From positions 1 through 19,254 of the forward strand of contig CAYPNP010000046.1 of assembly GCA_964412195.1 (NCBI GenBank): DNA of 19,254 nt, written 5' to 3'. The translations under genes were made by a program, and so were the position numbers. The stretch comes from CAYPNP01 sp964412195 (GTDB lineage: Bacteria; Acidobacteriota; JAAYUB01). Shown in pieces: positions 1 through 6,921 of the stretch (its first letter is position 1; every line of letters begins with the position of its first letter). The notes under the pieces were generated by a model that worked only from the letters and a program-made list of their open reading frames with translations, did no database searches and had not been told where the DNA came from.

Positions 1-2864
1 GGGGCCGTACGGGCCGGCGCCGGCGGCTGGCCCGCGGCGGGCTTGGGCGGCTGCGCGGGGCCGGCTGTCGCGGGGGCCGGCTGGCTGGCCGCCGGCGGAG
101 CACCGGCCGGTGTCGCCGGGGTTCCGGCAGAGGCGGGCTGTTCGCCGCCGGGCGTCTCCGTCGGTCCGGCGGCGGGTGCCGCGGCGGTCGGAGCCGGGGT
201 CTCCGGCTTCGGGCCCAGGGCCAGGTAGGCGCCCACGGCGATCACGGCGACGATCACGAGGATCCCCACCACGACCAGGATCGTCTTGCTGGATGATTTC
301 TTCTCCGCCGCGGCGCCGAACATGGGCTCGGCCGGCACTGGTTTCTTCTCTTTTTCCTTTTCCTTCTCTTTCAGCCGCTTGGTGAGGACCTTCTTCTCCT
401 CTTCCTCTTTTTCCTTTTCCTTGGCCTTTTCCTCCGGCTTCGGCGGCGCCGGTTTCGGCGGCGGTGCGGGCTTCGCGGGAGGAACGGGCTTCGGGGCCGG
501 AACTTCCTTCTTCTTGGGCTCGGGGGCGCCCTTCTTCTTGTCCTTCTTGATCACGAGGGGCTTTTCCGGAGCGGGCGCCGGCGCTTCCACCTTGGGTGGA
601 GGGGCGAGAGGCACGGCCTGGATGGGTTCCAGTTTGCTCTCGACGATGATCTCCTCCTCGCCCAGGTCCGGCTTGATCTGCATGCCCGGCTGGATGGCTT
701 CCAGTCCGGCCATTTCCTCGGATTCCAGAATGACCGTCTCCTCGCTCATGGCCTTGGCCGGGAGGGCCTCCTCCCGTTCCAAGAACTCGTCGAACGTCAG
801 GTTCTGGACCTCGCTCTCCTTGAGGCCGAAGAAGTCGGGGAAGAGGCGGGTCAGGAACGCCCGGATGTCCTTCGGCGAAGGCACGGGGCCGCCGATGTTG
901 ACGTAGTCGTGCAGGTCCTTGGCCATCTCGCCGGAGGTCTGGTACCGCTTCCCCATCTCGATCTGGAGGGCCTTGTCGATGATCCCCTTGAGGCGGGGCG
1001 GCACCGCGGCCATCTCATTCTCCAGCAGTGGGATCCGTCCGGAGCGGACCTTCTCCAGCACGTCGAACTCGGAGGAATCCTCGAAGAGAACCTTGCCGCT
1101 GACCATCTCGCACAGGACGATGCCGAGCGAGTAAAGGTCGGAGCGCTTGTCCACCGGTTTACCCCAGGCCTGCTCCGGGCTCATGTACAGGAGTTTGCCC
1201 TTGAGCGCGCCCTTCACGGTGTGGTGGATCTTGGATTCGGCCTTGGAGATGCCGAAATCCACCAGCTTGACCTCGCCCTCCCGGGAGATGAGGATGTTCT
1301 GCGGGCTCACGTCCCGGTGCACGATGTTCAGATCGTGGTTGTTGAAGTCTTTCTTGTGGTGGGCGTAATCCAGAGCGCTGGCGATCTGCAGGGCGATGTA
1401 GGCCGCGATCTTGTGCGGGACGCGCAGGCTCATCTCCTTGGCCCGGCTCAGCGCCTTCTTGAGGTCGAAGCCGTCCACGAACTCCATGGCGATGTAGAAG
1501 GAGTGGTTGATCTTGCCGAAGTCGAAGATGTTGACGATGTTCTGGTGGGAGAGCTGCGCAGCGATCTTGGCCTCGTCGATGAACATGGTCACCAGTTCCT
1601 GGTTGTCCGACAGGTGGGGCAGGATCCGCTTGATGGCCACGATCTTCTGGAAGCCTTCCTGTCCGCGTTTCTTGGCCCGATAGAGCTCGGCCATGCCGCC
1701 GTGGCCGATCTTCTTGTCCAGGATGTATTCGCCGAACTTGGTGCCTTCCTCCACGGGCGGCTCCGGTTCGGGCGCGGGTTTGGGGGCCGGCTCGATGACC
1801 TTCTCGATGTTGGTGTCGGAAAGCCCCACACCGCTGAGCGTGTCGCTGAGCTTCTTCTCCAGGTCGGTGTCGAAGGAGCGGAGGAACTTCTCCACGGCCT
1901 GCTCGGTCGCCTTCGGCTTGGCCTCCCGGACGACCTCGGCCTCCAGCTTGCCGATCTTCAGCTCGGCGGTGTCCGGCTTGACCGGCGGGGCCTTCGCTTC
2001 CGGGGCGGCGGCCCTGGCCTCCTCCATCAGCTTGGACACAACGCCATCGGCGGTCTTGGAGGAGACGGGCTCCTTCTTCGGCGGGGCCTTCGCTTCCGGC
2101 ACGGCGGGCTTCCTGGGCTTCTCCTTATCGAGGTCGAGTCCGAGGCCGGACAGGGTGTCCGACAGGAGCCGGTCCATGGAATCGTCGGCTTCGGCCGCCG
2201 TGGTGCGGGTTTCCGTCGCGATCAGGGTGGCGGTGATCTCCGCCTGCAGCATGTCCTCGACGCTGTCGGACTTCCGGGCGGGCGTGGGTGGCGCCGCCGG
2301 CGGGGCCTTCTTCTCCGCCGGTTTTTCGGCGGGCGGGGCCTTCGCCTCCGGGGCTTTCGGGGCAGCGGGCGGGGCCTTCGGTGCCGGGGCCGCGGCCGGG
2401 ATCACCACGGTCGGCTCCGCGGCGGGCTCCTCCTTCCGGGCGACGGTTTCCAGCAATTCGCCCTTGCGGGTGTCGATCAGGCTGCGGGTGTCGCCGAGGA
2501 ACCGGCGGACCGTCTCCAGCAGCTTGTCGTCGGGGAAGGGCTTTTCGATGAATTCGCTGGCCTTGTTCTCGTGAATGGCCTTGAGGCGGTATTTCTGGCC
2601 CTTGTAGACCGAGGTTGCCACGAGGACCGGTACGTTCCGGCCGGCGTCGCTGTCCTTGATCTGCCTGCAGACGTCGAAACCGTTGACCTTGGACAGCATG
2701 GCCGAGAGCAGCACCACGTCGGGATTCTCCGCGAAGAAGGCGTCCAGCGCGGCCTTCCCGTCGAGGACGGTGACGACCTCGAAGCCGTCGTCGGTGAACA
2801 GCTTCTTGAGGTGCTGCAGCTCCCGGGTGTTGTAGTCGGCAACCAGGATCTTCTTGTCACTCAT
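1..2864 (-). CDS. Receiver-like domain fused to a membrane-anchored Ser/Thr protein kinase (3' end beyond window)
   Basis: Reading leftwards from ATG at 2864 gives about 954 codons with no stop before the edge, so the C-terminus is missing. Residues 1-115 read as a response-regulator receiver fold (MSDKKILVADYN; switch Thr84 in LVATS; Lys108 in FIEKPF), but the phospho-acceptor position in PDVVLLSAML is Ser54, not Asp. An Ala/Pro/Lys-rich linker follows with repeated PEAKAPP and two LSDTLSG motifs. The kinase domain begins near 377: glycine loop GHGGMAELY, VAIK Lys412, HRDVSPQN with Asp518, DFG Asp536, then SPEQAWGKP; all catalytic residues are present. After a Lys/Glu/Pro-rich stretch comes a membrane helix at about 862-884 (ILVVVGILVIVAVIAVGAYL) and a Pro/Ala-rich tail, probably periplasmic. 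The likely role is phosphorylation of cytoplasmic Ser/Thr targets; the input signal is unknown. It has its own promoter and GAGG upstream of the start. Confidence 0.93.
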   Translation of the reverse strand, partial: MSDKKILVADYNTRELQHLKKLFTDDGFEVVTVLDGKAALDAFFAENPDVVLLSAMLSKVNGFDVCRQIKDSDAGRNVPVLVATSVYKGQKYRLKAIHENKASEFIEKPFPDDKLLETVRRFLGDTRSLIDTRKGELLETVARKEEPAAEPTVVIPAAAPAPKAPPAAPKAPEAKAPPAEKPAEKKAPPAAPPTPARKSDSVEDMLQAEITATLIATETRTTAAEADDSMDRLLSDTLSGLGLDLDKEKPRKPAVPEAKAPPKKEPVSSKTADGVVSKLMEEARAAAPEAKAPPVKPDTAELKIGKLEAEVVREAKPKATEQAVEKFLRSFDTDLEKKLSDTLSGVGLSDTNIEKVIEPAPKPAPEPEPPVEEGTKFGEYILDKKIGHGGMAELYRAKKRGQEGFQKIVAIKRILPHLSDNQELVTMFIDEAKIAAQLSHQNIVNIFDFGKINHSFYIAMEFVDGFDLKKALSRAKEMSLRVPHKIAAYIALQIASALDYAHHKKDFNNHDLNIVHRDVSPQNILISREGEVKLVDFGISKAESKIHHTVKGALKGKLLYMSPEQAWGKPVDKRSDLYSLGIVLCEMVSGKVLFEDSSEFDVLEKVRSGRIPLLENEMAAVPPRLKGIIDKALQIEMGKRYQTSGEMAKDLHDYVNIGGPVPSPKDIRAFLTRLFPDFFGLKESEVQNLTFDEFLEREEALPAKAMSEETVILESEEMAGLEAIQPGMQIKPDLGEEEIIVESKLEPIQAVPLAPPPKVEAPAPAPEKPLVIKKDKKKGAPEPKKKEVPAPKPVPPAKPAPPPKPAPPKPEEKAKEKEKEEEEKKVLTKRLKEKEKEKEKKPVPAEPMFGAAAEKKSSSKTILVVVGILVIVAVIAVGAYLALGPKPETPAPTAAAPAAGPTETPGGEQPASAGTPATPAGAPPAASQPAPATAGPAQPPKPAAGQPPAPARTA

Positions 2865-2890
2865 TCCGTAACCCTCAAACTGACAGAATG

Positions 2891-2930
2891 TGACGGAATA
2901 TTACATGATCCTTGCGTGTTTGTAAACACG
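2891..2930 (-). promoter_or_regulatory. Sigma70-type promoter with palindrome over the -35, upstream of the hybrid kinase
   Basis: On the minus strand, TTTACA (2926-2921) is followed after 17 bases by TAATAT (2903-2898). This would start transcription near 2891 and leave a leader of about 27 nt. The -35 lies inside a perfect palindrome, CGTGTTT-GT-AAACACG (2915-2930), which looks like an operator for a dimeric regulator. Box matches and spacing are seen directly; regulator binding is inferred. The palindrome has no T-tract beside it, so it does not look like a rarA terminator. Confidence 0.55.
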
Positions 2931-2945
2931 ATTTAGGTCACAAAA

Positions 2946-4457
2946 TTATGAAGATTCAGGGGGTCCGCCGTCCTTTCCGCCTTCGCGGCGCCTGCTCGCG
3001 AAAAGCTGCTTGCGCTCCAGGATCTCCTTGAGCTTTTCCCGGATCCGAGACTCCATACCGGCGGTGGAGGGCTGGTAGTAGTTCCGTCCGGCCAGCGCCG
3101 GCGGCAGGCAGGTCATGTCGGTGGTACCCTCGGGATAGTCGTGGGCGTAGAGATAACCTCCGCCGTATCCCTCCCGCTTCATCAGGCCGGTCGGGGCGTT
3201 CCGGAGATGGAGGGGGACCGGCTCGGCGTTGGCCTTCTGGACGTCGTCGCGGGCGGCGAGGTAGGCCCGGAGGAGGGAGTTCGACTTGGGGGCCAGGGCC
3301 ACGTAGACCGCCGCCTGGAGGATGGCCAGCCGCCCCTCGGGCAGGCCGAGCAGCTCGTAGGCCTGCCAAGCCTGCACGGCCACGTGGAGGGCCTGGTTGT
3401 CGGCCAGGCCGACGTCCTCGGAAGCGCACTGCAGCACCCGCCGGCAGATGTTGCGGGGGTCCTCGCCCGACTCCAGCATCCGGACCGCCCAGTAGACGGC
3501 GGCGTCGGGGTTGCTGTCGCGCATGGACTTGTGGAGCGCCGAGAGCATGTTGTAGTGCTCCTCGCCGTCCCGGTCGTATAGCAGCGTCTTCTGCTGCAGG
3601 ACCTCCTCCAGGTCCCGGTCGGTGGGGACCAGGGACTCGCCCCCGGGGGCGCGCTCCTCCAGGTACACCGCCAGGTGCTCCAGGATGTTCAGGCCGCGGC
3701 GGGCGTCGCCGGTGGCGAACAGGGCGATCTTGTGGAGCAGCTCGGGCGGGAAGGCCAGCAGCTTGGCGCCCAGGCCCCGCTCGGCGTCGGCCAGGGCCCG
3801 CCCGAGGATCCGCTCGATGTCGTCCACCTCCAGGTTGCGCAGGGTGAACACCTTCATCCGGCTGAGGAGGGCGGCGTTCAGGTCGAAGCTGGGGTTGACG
3901 GTGGTCGTGCCGATGAGCAGCACCTGGCCCTTTTCCAGGAACGGCAGGAAGGCGTCCTGCTGGGCCTTGTTGAAGCGGTGGATCTCGTCGATGAAGATCA
4001 CCGTCTGCCGGGAGGTTTTGTCGAAGAAGTAGGCGGCGTCGGACATGACGTCGCGCACCTCCTTGATGCCGGTCAGGACGGCGCTGAAGTAGATGAACTG
4101 GGTGTTCAGGATGCGGGCGATGATGTGGGCGAGGGTGGTCTTGCCGCTGCCCGGCGGGCCCCACAGGATCATGGAGGGGATCTTGCCCGAAGCGATCATC
4201 CGCCGGAGCGGCTTGCCGGGGCCGATCACGTGGTCCTGGCCGACGAACTCGTCCAGGTCGCGGGGGCGCATGCGCTCCGCCAGCGGCGGCTGCGCCTCGC
4301 CCGCCGTGCCCTCGCCCGCCGGCGGCATCTCGGCCGCGGCGGCCTCCTGGACCGACTTGTCGATCCCGCCTCTTTCCTCGCCCGGTGGCGACGGCGCCGG
4401 ACCGCCCTCATTCAGCAGCGGCAGCTTCTCGCCCTGTTTCTTCCCATTCTTGGCCAT
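2946..4457 (-). CDS. rarA: Replication-associated recombination protein A (RarA/MgsA), AAA+ ATPase
   Basis: The 503-residue protein matches the RarA/MgsA/WRNIP1 clamp-loader-like AAA+ family, which acts at stalled replication forks and single-stranded DNA gaps. Visible motifs are the N-terminal LAERMRPRDLDEFVGQDHV block (about 59-77), Walker A GPPGSGKT (100-107), Walker B VIFIDEIHRFNKAQQD (from 153), sensor 1 region GTTTVNPSFDLNAALLSRM (from 183), and the C-terminal tetramerisation part with the family GYLYAHDYPEG block. Family members usually read TTENPSF; here the Glu is Val. The protein is about 60 residues longer than typical because of a low-complexity charged/Pro-rich N-terminal leader. 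I keep this start because GGAGGGG sits just upstream and a TATAAT box lies 20 nt before the ATG. It is transcribed alone, ending 81 nt before the kinase start. Confidence 0.95.
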   Translation of the reverse strand: MAKNGKKQGEKLPLLNEGGPAPSPPGEERGGIDKSVQEAAAAEMPPAGEGTAGEAQPPLAERMRPRDLDEFVGQDHVIGPGKPLRRMIASGKIPSMILWGPPGSGKTTLAHIIARILNTQFIYFSAVLTGIKEVRDVMSDAAYFFDKTSRQTVIFIDEIHRFNKAQQDAFLPFLEKGQVLLIGTTTVNPSFDLNAALLSRMKVFTLRNLEVDDIERILGRALADAERGLGAKLLAFPPELLHKIALFATGDARRGLNILEHLAVYLEERAPGGESLVPTDRDLEEVLQQKTLLYDRDGEEHYNMLSALHKSMRDSNPDAAVYWAVRMLESGEDPRNICRRVLQCASEDVGLADNQALHVAVQAWQAYELLGLPEGRLAILQAAVYVALAPKSNSLLRAYLAARDDVQKANAEPVPLHLRNAPTGLMKREGYGGGYLYAHDYPEGTTDMTCLPPALAGRNYYQPSTAGMESRIREKLKEILERKQLFASRRREGGKDGGPPESS

Positions 4458-4477
4458 GCGCGCCCCTCCAGCACCGC

Positions 4478-4483
4478 ATTATA
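4478..4483 (-). promoter_or_regulatory. -10 box of the rarA promoter
   Basis: A perfect TATAAT reads leftwards 20 nt before the rarA ATG, so the leader would be only about 14 nt and would contain GGAGGGG as ribosome binding site. The best -35 at 17 nt spacing (TGTCTC) is poor. A TTGACT exists, but 22 nt away. Only the -10 is well supported. Confidence 0.45.
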
Positions 4484-4514
4484 CCCGATCGATTTGCTCC
4501 GAGACAGTCAATGG

Positions 4515-4714
4515 ATTGCAGATTGCGCATTGCGGATTGCGGATTGCGGATTGTGGATTGTGAATTGCGGATTCTATGAAATTTCAAATCTCAAATTTCA
4601 GATTCCAGATTCGTGTGGTTCGTGTGCTTCGTGGTATTGGTTGCGGATTGCCCATTGAAAACCAGTTTCGTGTATTTCGTGTCTTTCGTGGTTCGGATCG
4701 CGGATGGCGGATCA
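4515..4714. repeat. Mosaic of tandem 7-nt and 9-nt repeats between rarA and the rRNA methyltransferase gene
   Basis: Counting from the sequence, five arrays follow one another. Eight heptads of ATTGCGG type occupy 4515-4570. Four heptads of AAATTTC/AGATTCC type occupy 4579-4606. Three 9-mers (TTCGTGTGG, TTCGTGTGC, TTCGTGGTA) occupy 4610-4636. Three more 9-mers (TTTCGTGTA, TTTCGTGTC, TTTCGTGGT) occupy 4666-4692, with a GGTTGCGGATTGCCCATTG remnant between the two 9-mer sets. Three heptads (CGGATCG, CGGATGG, CGGATCA) occupy 4694-4714 and overlap the TGA stop of the methyltransferase gene. The tract is clearly less GC-rich than its flanks. I see no gene in it; it fills the divergent side of rarA and the 3' side of trmH. 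Confidence 0.9.
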
Positions 4715-5518
4715 GGCTGGAGTCCCGGACCGTGGATGCTTCCCGCGACGGCCGCCGGCCCGGTACAGCTGGTAGAGCAGCAGCGAGGCCGCCGTAGCGG
4801 CGTTGAGGGACTCCACCGCCGGCTCCATGGGGATCCGGAGGGTCCGCGCGACGTGCGGCGCCAGCGCGGGCGACACGCCGTGCCCCTCGTTGCCCACGAT
4901 GAACGCCCGGGAGCCGCCCGCCGGGGCGTGGTCCAGGTCCGCGTCGCCGTCGGGGCTGAGCGCGCACAGGATCACGCCCTCCCGCCGCAGGGCGGCCAGG
5001 AACTCGTCGTGGCTGGTCGGCCGCCAGTACCCCACCCGCAGGGAAGATCCGGTGCTCGCGCGGATCACCTTCTCCTGGAAGGGCGAGGGGGCCGGCGGGA
5101 GCAGCACGACGGGCGGAGCGCCGAAGGCTTCGGCCGAGCGCAGGATGGTGCCGAGGTTGCCCGGATCCTGGATGCCGTCCAGCACCAGCCACGGCGTGCG
5201 CCGCAGGAGCTCCGACGGGGGAAGGCCCGGTGCGCGCCGGCAGAGGGACACCACCCAGCCGGGGCTGGTCAGCGTCGAGAGCTTCTCCATGACCGGCCCG
5301 GCCACCCGGTGCACCTCGGCGCCCGGCACATCCGGCAGCCGGGCCTCCCACCCCTCCAGCACGAACACCTGGGCCACGGCGTGGCGGGAGCGGGCGGCCT
5401 CCACCAGCAGCTTCGCCCCCTCCACCACGAACCAGGTGGAGTGGCTGGCGGCGTCGTCCCGCCGCCGGACGTATTCCTTGACCAGGCCGTTGGTGCGGCT
5501 GCGGATGACCGTGTCCAT
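4712..5518 (-). CDS. TrmH/SpoU-family RNA 2'-O-methyltransferase
   Basis: The 268-residue protein is of the SPOUT class that uses S-adenosylmethionine to 2'-O-methylate RNA, most likely 23S rRNA (TrmH/RlmB/TsnR-like). An N-terminal substrate-binding domain (about 1-95, with FVVEGAKLLVEA) precedes the knotted catalytic domain. Motif 1 is LDGIQDPGNLGTILRSAEA (113-131, with Asn121 and Arg127). Motif 2 is AFIVGNEGHG (205-214). Motif 3 is IPMEPAVESLNAATAASLLL (229-248). The exact target nucleotide cannot be read from sequence, so I give no symbol. GGGAGG five bases before the ATG supports the start. The gene is divergent from accA. The last codon before the stop runs directly into CGGATNN heptad repeats on the complementary strand, so the stop may have been shaped by the repeat. 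Confidence 0.93.
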   Translation of the reverse strand: MDTVIRSRTNGLVKEYVRRRDDAASHSTWFVVEGAKLLVEAARSRHAVAQVFVLEGWEARLPDVPGAEVHRVAGPVMEKLSTLTSPGWVVSLCRRAPGLPPSELLRRTPWLVLDGIQDPGNLGTILRSAEAFGAPPVVLLPPAPSPFQEKVIRASTGSSLRVGYWRPTSHDEFLAALRREGVILCALSPDGDADLDHAPAGGSRAFIVGNEGHGVSPALAPHVARTLRIPMEPAVESLNAATAASLLLYQLYRAGGRRGKHPRSGTPA

Positions 5519-5597
5519 GGGGGCCTCCCGGGATTTTATCCAGTGTCACCGCAATTCTATGCTAAGATGGGCCGAATTCAAAGCGCGGGAAAGGGCC
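5519..5597. promoter_or_regulatory. Divergent promoter region, rRNA methyltransferase / accA
   Basis: Leftwards, TTGAAT (5581-5576), a 16-nt spacer and TAGAAT (5559-5554) make a good sigma70 promoter for the methyltransferase gene with a leader of about 28 nt. Rightwards, the accA signals are weaker: TTTATC (5535-5540), 17 nt, TATGCT (5558-5563), overlapping the leftward promoter on the other strand. GGAAAGG lies just before the accA ATG. The two polymerase sites would compete for the same DNA if both are real. Confidence 0.5.
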
Positions 5598-6548
5598 ATG
5601 ACGGACTGGAAAACGATGTTGGCGGAAATGGAAACGCAGCTGGCGGAGCTGGAGCGGCTCGGCAACGGGGAAACCGCCCGGGAGGCCGCCGAGCTGCTGC
5701 GCACCCGGATCCAGCGGGTGCGGCAAATGATCTTCTCCCAGCTCAGCCCCTGGCAGCGGACGAAGCTGGCCCGGCACGAGAACCGACCGTACTCCCTGGA
5801 CTACATCCAGCGGCTGATCACGGACTTCGAGGAGATCCACGGCGACCGCAAGTTCGCCGACGACCCGGCCATGATCGCCGGCTTCGGCTATTTCCGCGGC
5901 CGCGCCGTCGTGGTGATCGGCCAGCAGAAGGGCCGCAACCTCAACGAGCGCAAGTTCCGGAACTTCGGCATGCCCCAGCCGGAGGGCTACCGCAAGGCGT
6001 TCCGGGTCATGAAGATGGCCGAAAAGTTCCGCAAGCCCATCCTCACGCTGGTCGACACGCCCGGCGCCTATCCCGGCATCGGCGCGGAGGAGCGCGGCCA
6101 GGCCGAGGCGATCGCCTTCAACCTCCGCGAGATGGCCCGCCTGCGGGTGCCGGTGGTGGTGAGCGTCATCGGCGAGGGCGGCTCGGGCGGCGCGCTGGGG
6201 ATCGCCGTCGGCAACCGCATCTTGATGCAGGAGAACGCCGTCTACTCCGTCATTTCGCCGGAGAGCTGCTCGGCGATCCTCTGGAAGGACCAGCTCCATG
6301 CCGAGGAGGCCGCCCGCAACCTCGGGCTCACCGCCAAGGACCTGGAGCGCTTCGGGCTGATCGACGAGATCGTGGCGGAGCCGCCCGGCGGCGCCCACGC
6401 CGACTGGGACGCGGCCGCCCGGCTGCTGGGCGACGCCATCGAGCGCCAGCTGGCCGACCTGGCCAGGGGCACGCCCGAGGAGTGGGTCGCCGGGCGCCAG
6501 GAGAAATTCCGCCGCATGGGCGTGGTGGAATCCATCGCGTCCAGCTGA
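5598..6548 (+). CDS. accA: Acetyl-CoA carboxylase carboxyltransferase, alpha subunit
   Basis: The 316 residues match the usual AccA length. AccA pairs with AccD to move the carboxyl group from carboxybiotin to acetyl-CoA, giving malonyl-CoA for fatty-acid synthesis in the cytoplasm. The N-terminus has the helical leader with repeated Glu/Leu. Conserved crotonase-fold blocks are FGYFRGRAVVVIGQQKGRN (from 96), DTPGAYPGIGAEERGQ (153-168), the oxyanion/CoA glycine block GEGGSGGALGI (192-202) and SPESCSAILWKD (220-231). I chose the ATG at 5598 because GGAAAGG precedes it; an in-frame ATG at 5559 would only add 13 residues overlapping the promoter. accD is not in this window. The TGA stop is immediately continued by GATTGCG heptads. 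Confidence 0.97.
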   Translation: MTDWKTMLAEMETQLAELERLGNGETAREAAELLRTRIQRVRQMIFSQLSPWQRTKLARHENRPYSLDYIQRLITDFEEIHGDRKFADDPAMIAGFGYFRGRAVVVIGQQKGRNLNERKFRNFGMPQPEGYRKAFRVMKMAEKFRKPILTLVDTPGAYPGIGAEERGQAEAIAFNLREMARLRVPVVVSVIGEGGSGGALGIAVGNRILMQENAVYSVISPESCSAILWKDQLHAEEAARNLGLTAKDLERFGLIDEIVAEPPGGAHADWDAAARLLGDAIERQLADLARGTPEEWVAGRQEKFRRMGVVESIASS

Positions 6549-6690
6549 TTGCGGATTGCGGATTGCGGATTGAAATCCCAATCCAATCGTGCTCGTAATC
6601 GTAATCGTTCCAATCATATACACGCAGAGACGCAAAACCCGCAGAGCTAATCCGGGACGGGGATGAACACGGATCCCCGCGGATCCATGT
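6547..6690. repeat. Composite repeat element downstream of accA (inverted copy)
   Basis: Three GATTGCG heptads plus a partial unit (6547-6572) begin inside the accA stop codon. AAATCCCAA follows, then CGTGCTCGTAATCGTAATCG (6588-6607, the reverse complement of the CGATTA/CGAGCA hexamer array). Next come ACACGCAGAGACGC (6620-6633) and GCAGAG, then a GATGAACACGGATCC phrase (6662-6676). The same modules recur at 6761-6842, 9121-9240 and 13214-13441. The stretch 6691-6760 between this copy and the next shows no gene or clear signal. Confidence 0.85.
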
Positions 6691-6760
6691 CAGATGTCCT
6701 TCTCCCAAGATCTTATTGAGCGAATCGGAGATCAAGGAGATTGGCTGAACGCTCCGCACC

Positions 6761-6842
6761 CTGCGTCTCTCTGGGCAAAATTCTTGATCCGATTACGATT
6801 ACGATTACGAGCACGAGCACGATTACGAGCACGAGCACGATA
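6761..6842. repeat. Composite repeat element upstream of mltD (direct orientation)
   Basis: CTGCGTCTCTCTGGG leads through TTCTTGATC into tandem hexamers: CGATTA three times, CGAGCA twice, CGATTA, then CGAGCA twice, ending near 6842. This is the reverse orientation of the module set at 6586-6640, so the two arrays form a widely spaced inverted repeat around about 130 nt. No coding sequence is seen. The tract stops about 40 nt before the mltD -35 box. Confidence 0.85.
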
Positions 6843-6882
6843 GGGGGGAAGTGACCGGCGACACCCGGCCGGGGATTTCCGG

Positions 6883-6911
6883 TTGACACTTGCGGCGAAA
6901 TCCGGTAGCTT
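6883..6911 (+). promoter_or_regulatory. Promoter of the lytic transglycosylase gene
   Basis: A perfect -35 TTGACA (6883-6888), an exact 17-nt spacer and TAGCTT (6906-6911) predict a transcript start around 6918, only a few bases before the ATG at 6922. No Shine-Dalgarno sequence precedes that ATG (TTTTCCCCGTC), so translation may be leaderless or nearly so. The -10 matches only three of six positions, so confidence is moderate. Confidence 0.5.
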
Positions 6912-6921
6912 TTTCCCCGTC

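Noticed and set aside
2915..2930. Palindrome considered as the rarA terminator
   Set aside because: The arms are AT-containing with a 2-nt loop and no following T-tract on the minus strand, and it sits exactly over the next gene's -35.
909..2936. Long open frame on the plus strand (about 675 codons) opposite the hybrid kinase
   Set aside because: The minus strand encodes receiver and kinase motifs with all catalytic residues. The plus-strand product is a Leu/Gly/Val/Asp/His-rich antisense shadow caused by high-GC codon bias.
4515..4714. Short tandem arrays considered as a CRISPR array or a small gene
   Set aside because: Units are 7 or 9 nt with no spacers of 25-40 nt between conserved repeats, and frames through them give only repetitive peptides such as IADCGLRIADCGL.
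4613..6598. Plus-strand open frame through trmH and the other frame of accA
   Set aside because: It is antisense to the SPOUT motifs and then out of frame with accA.
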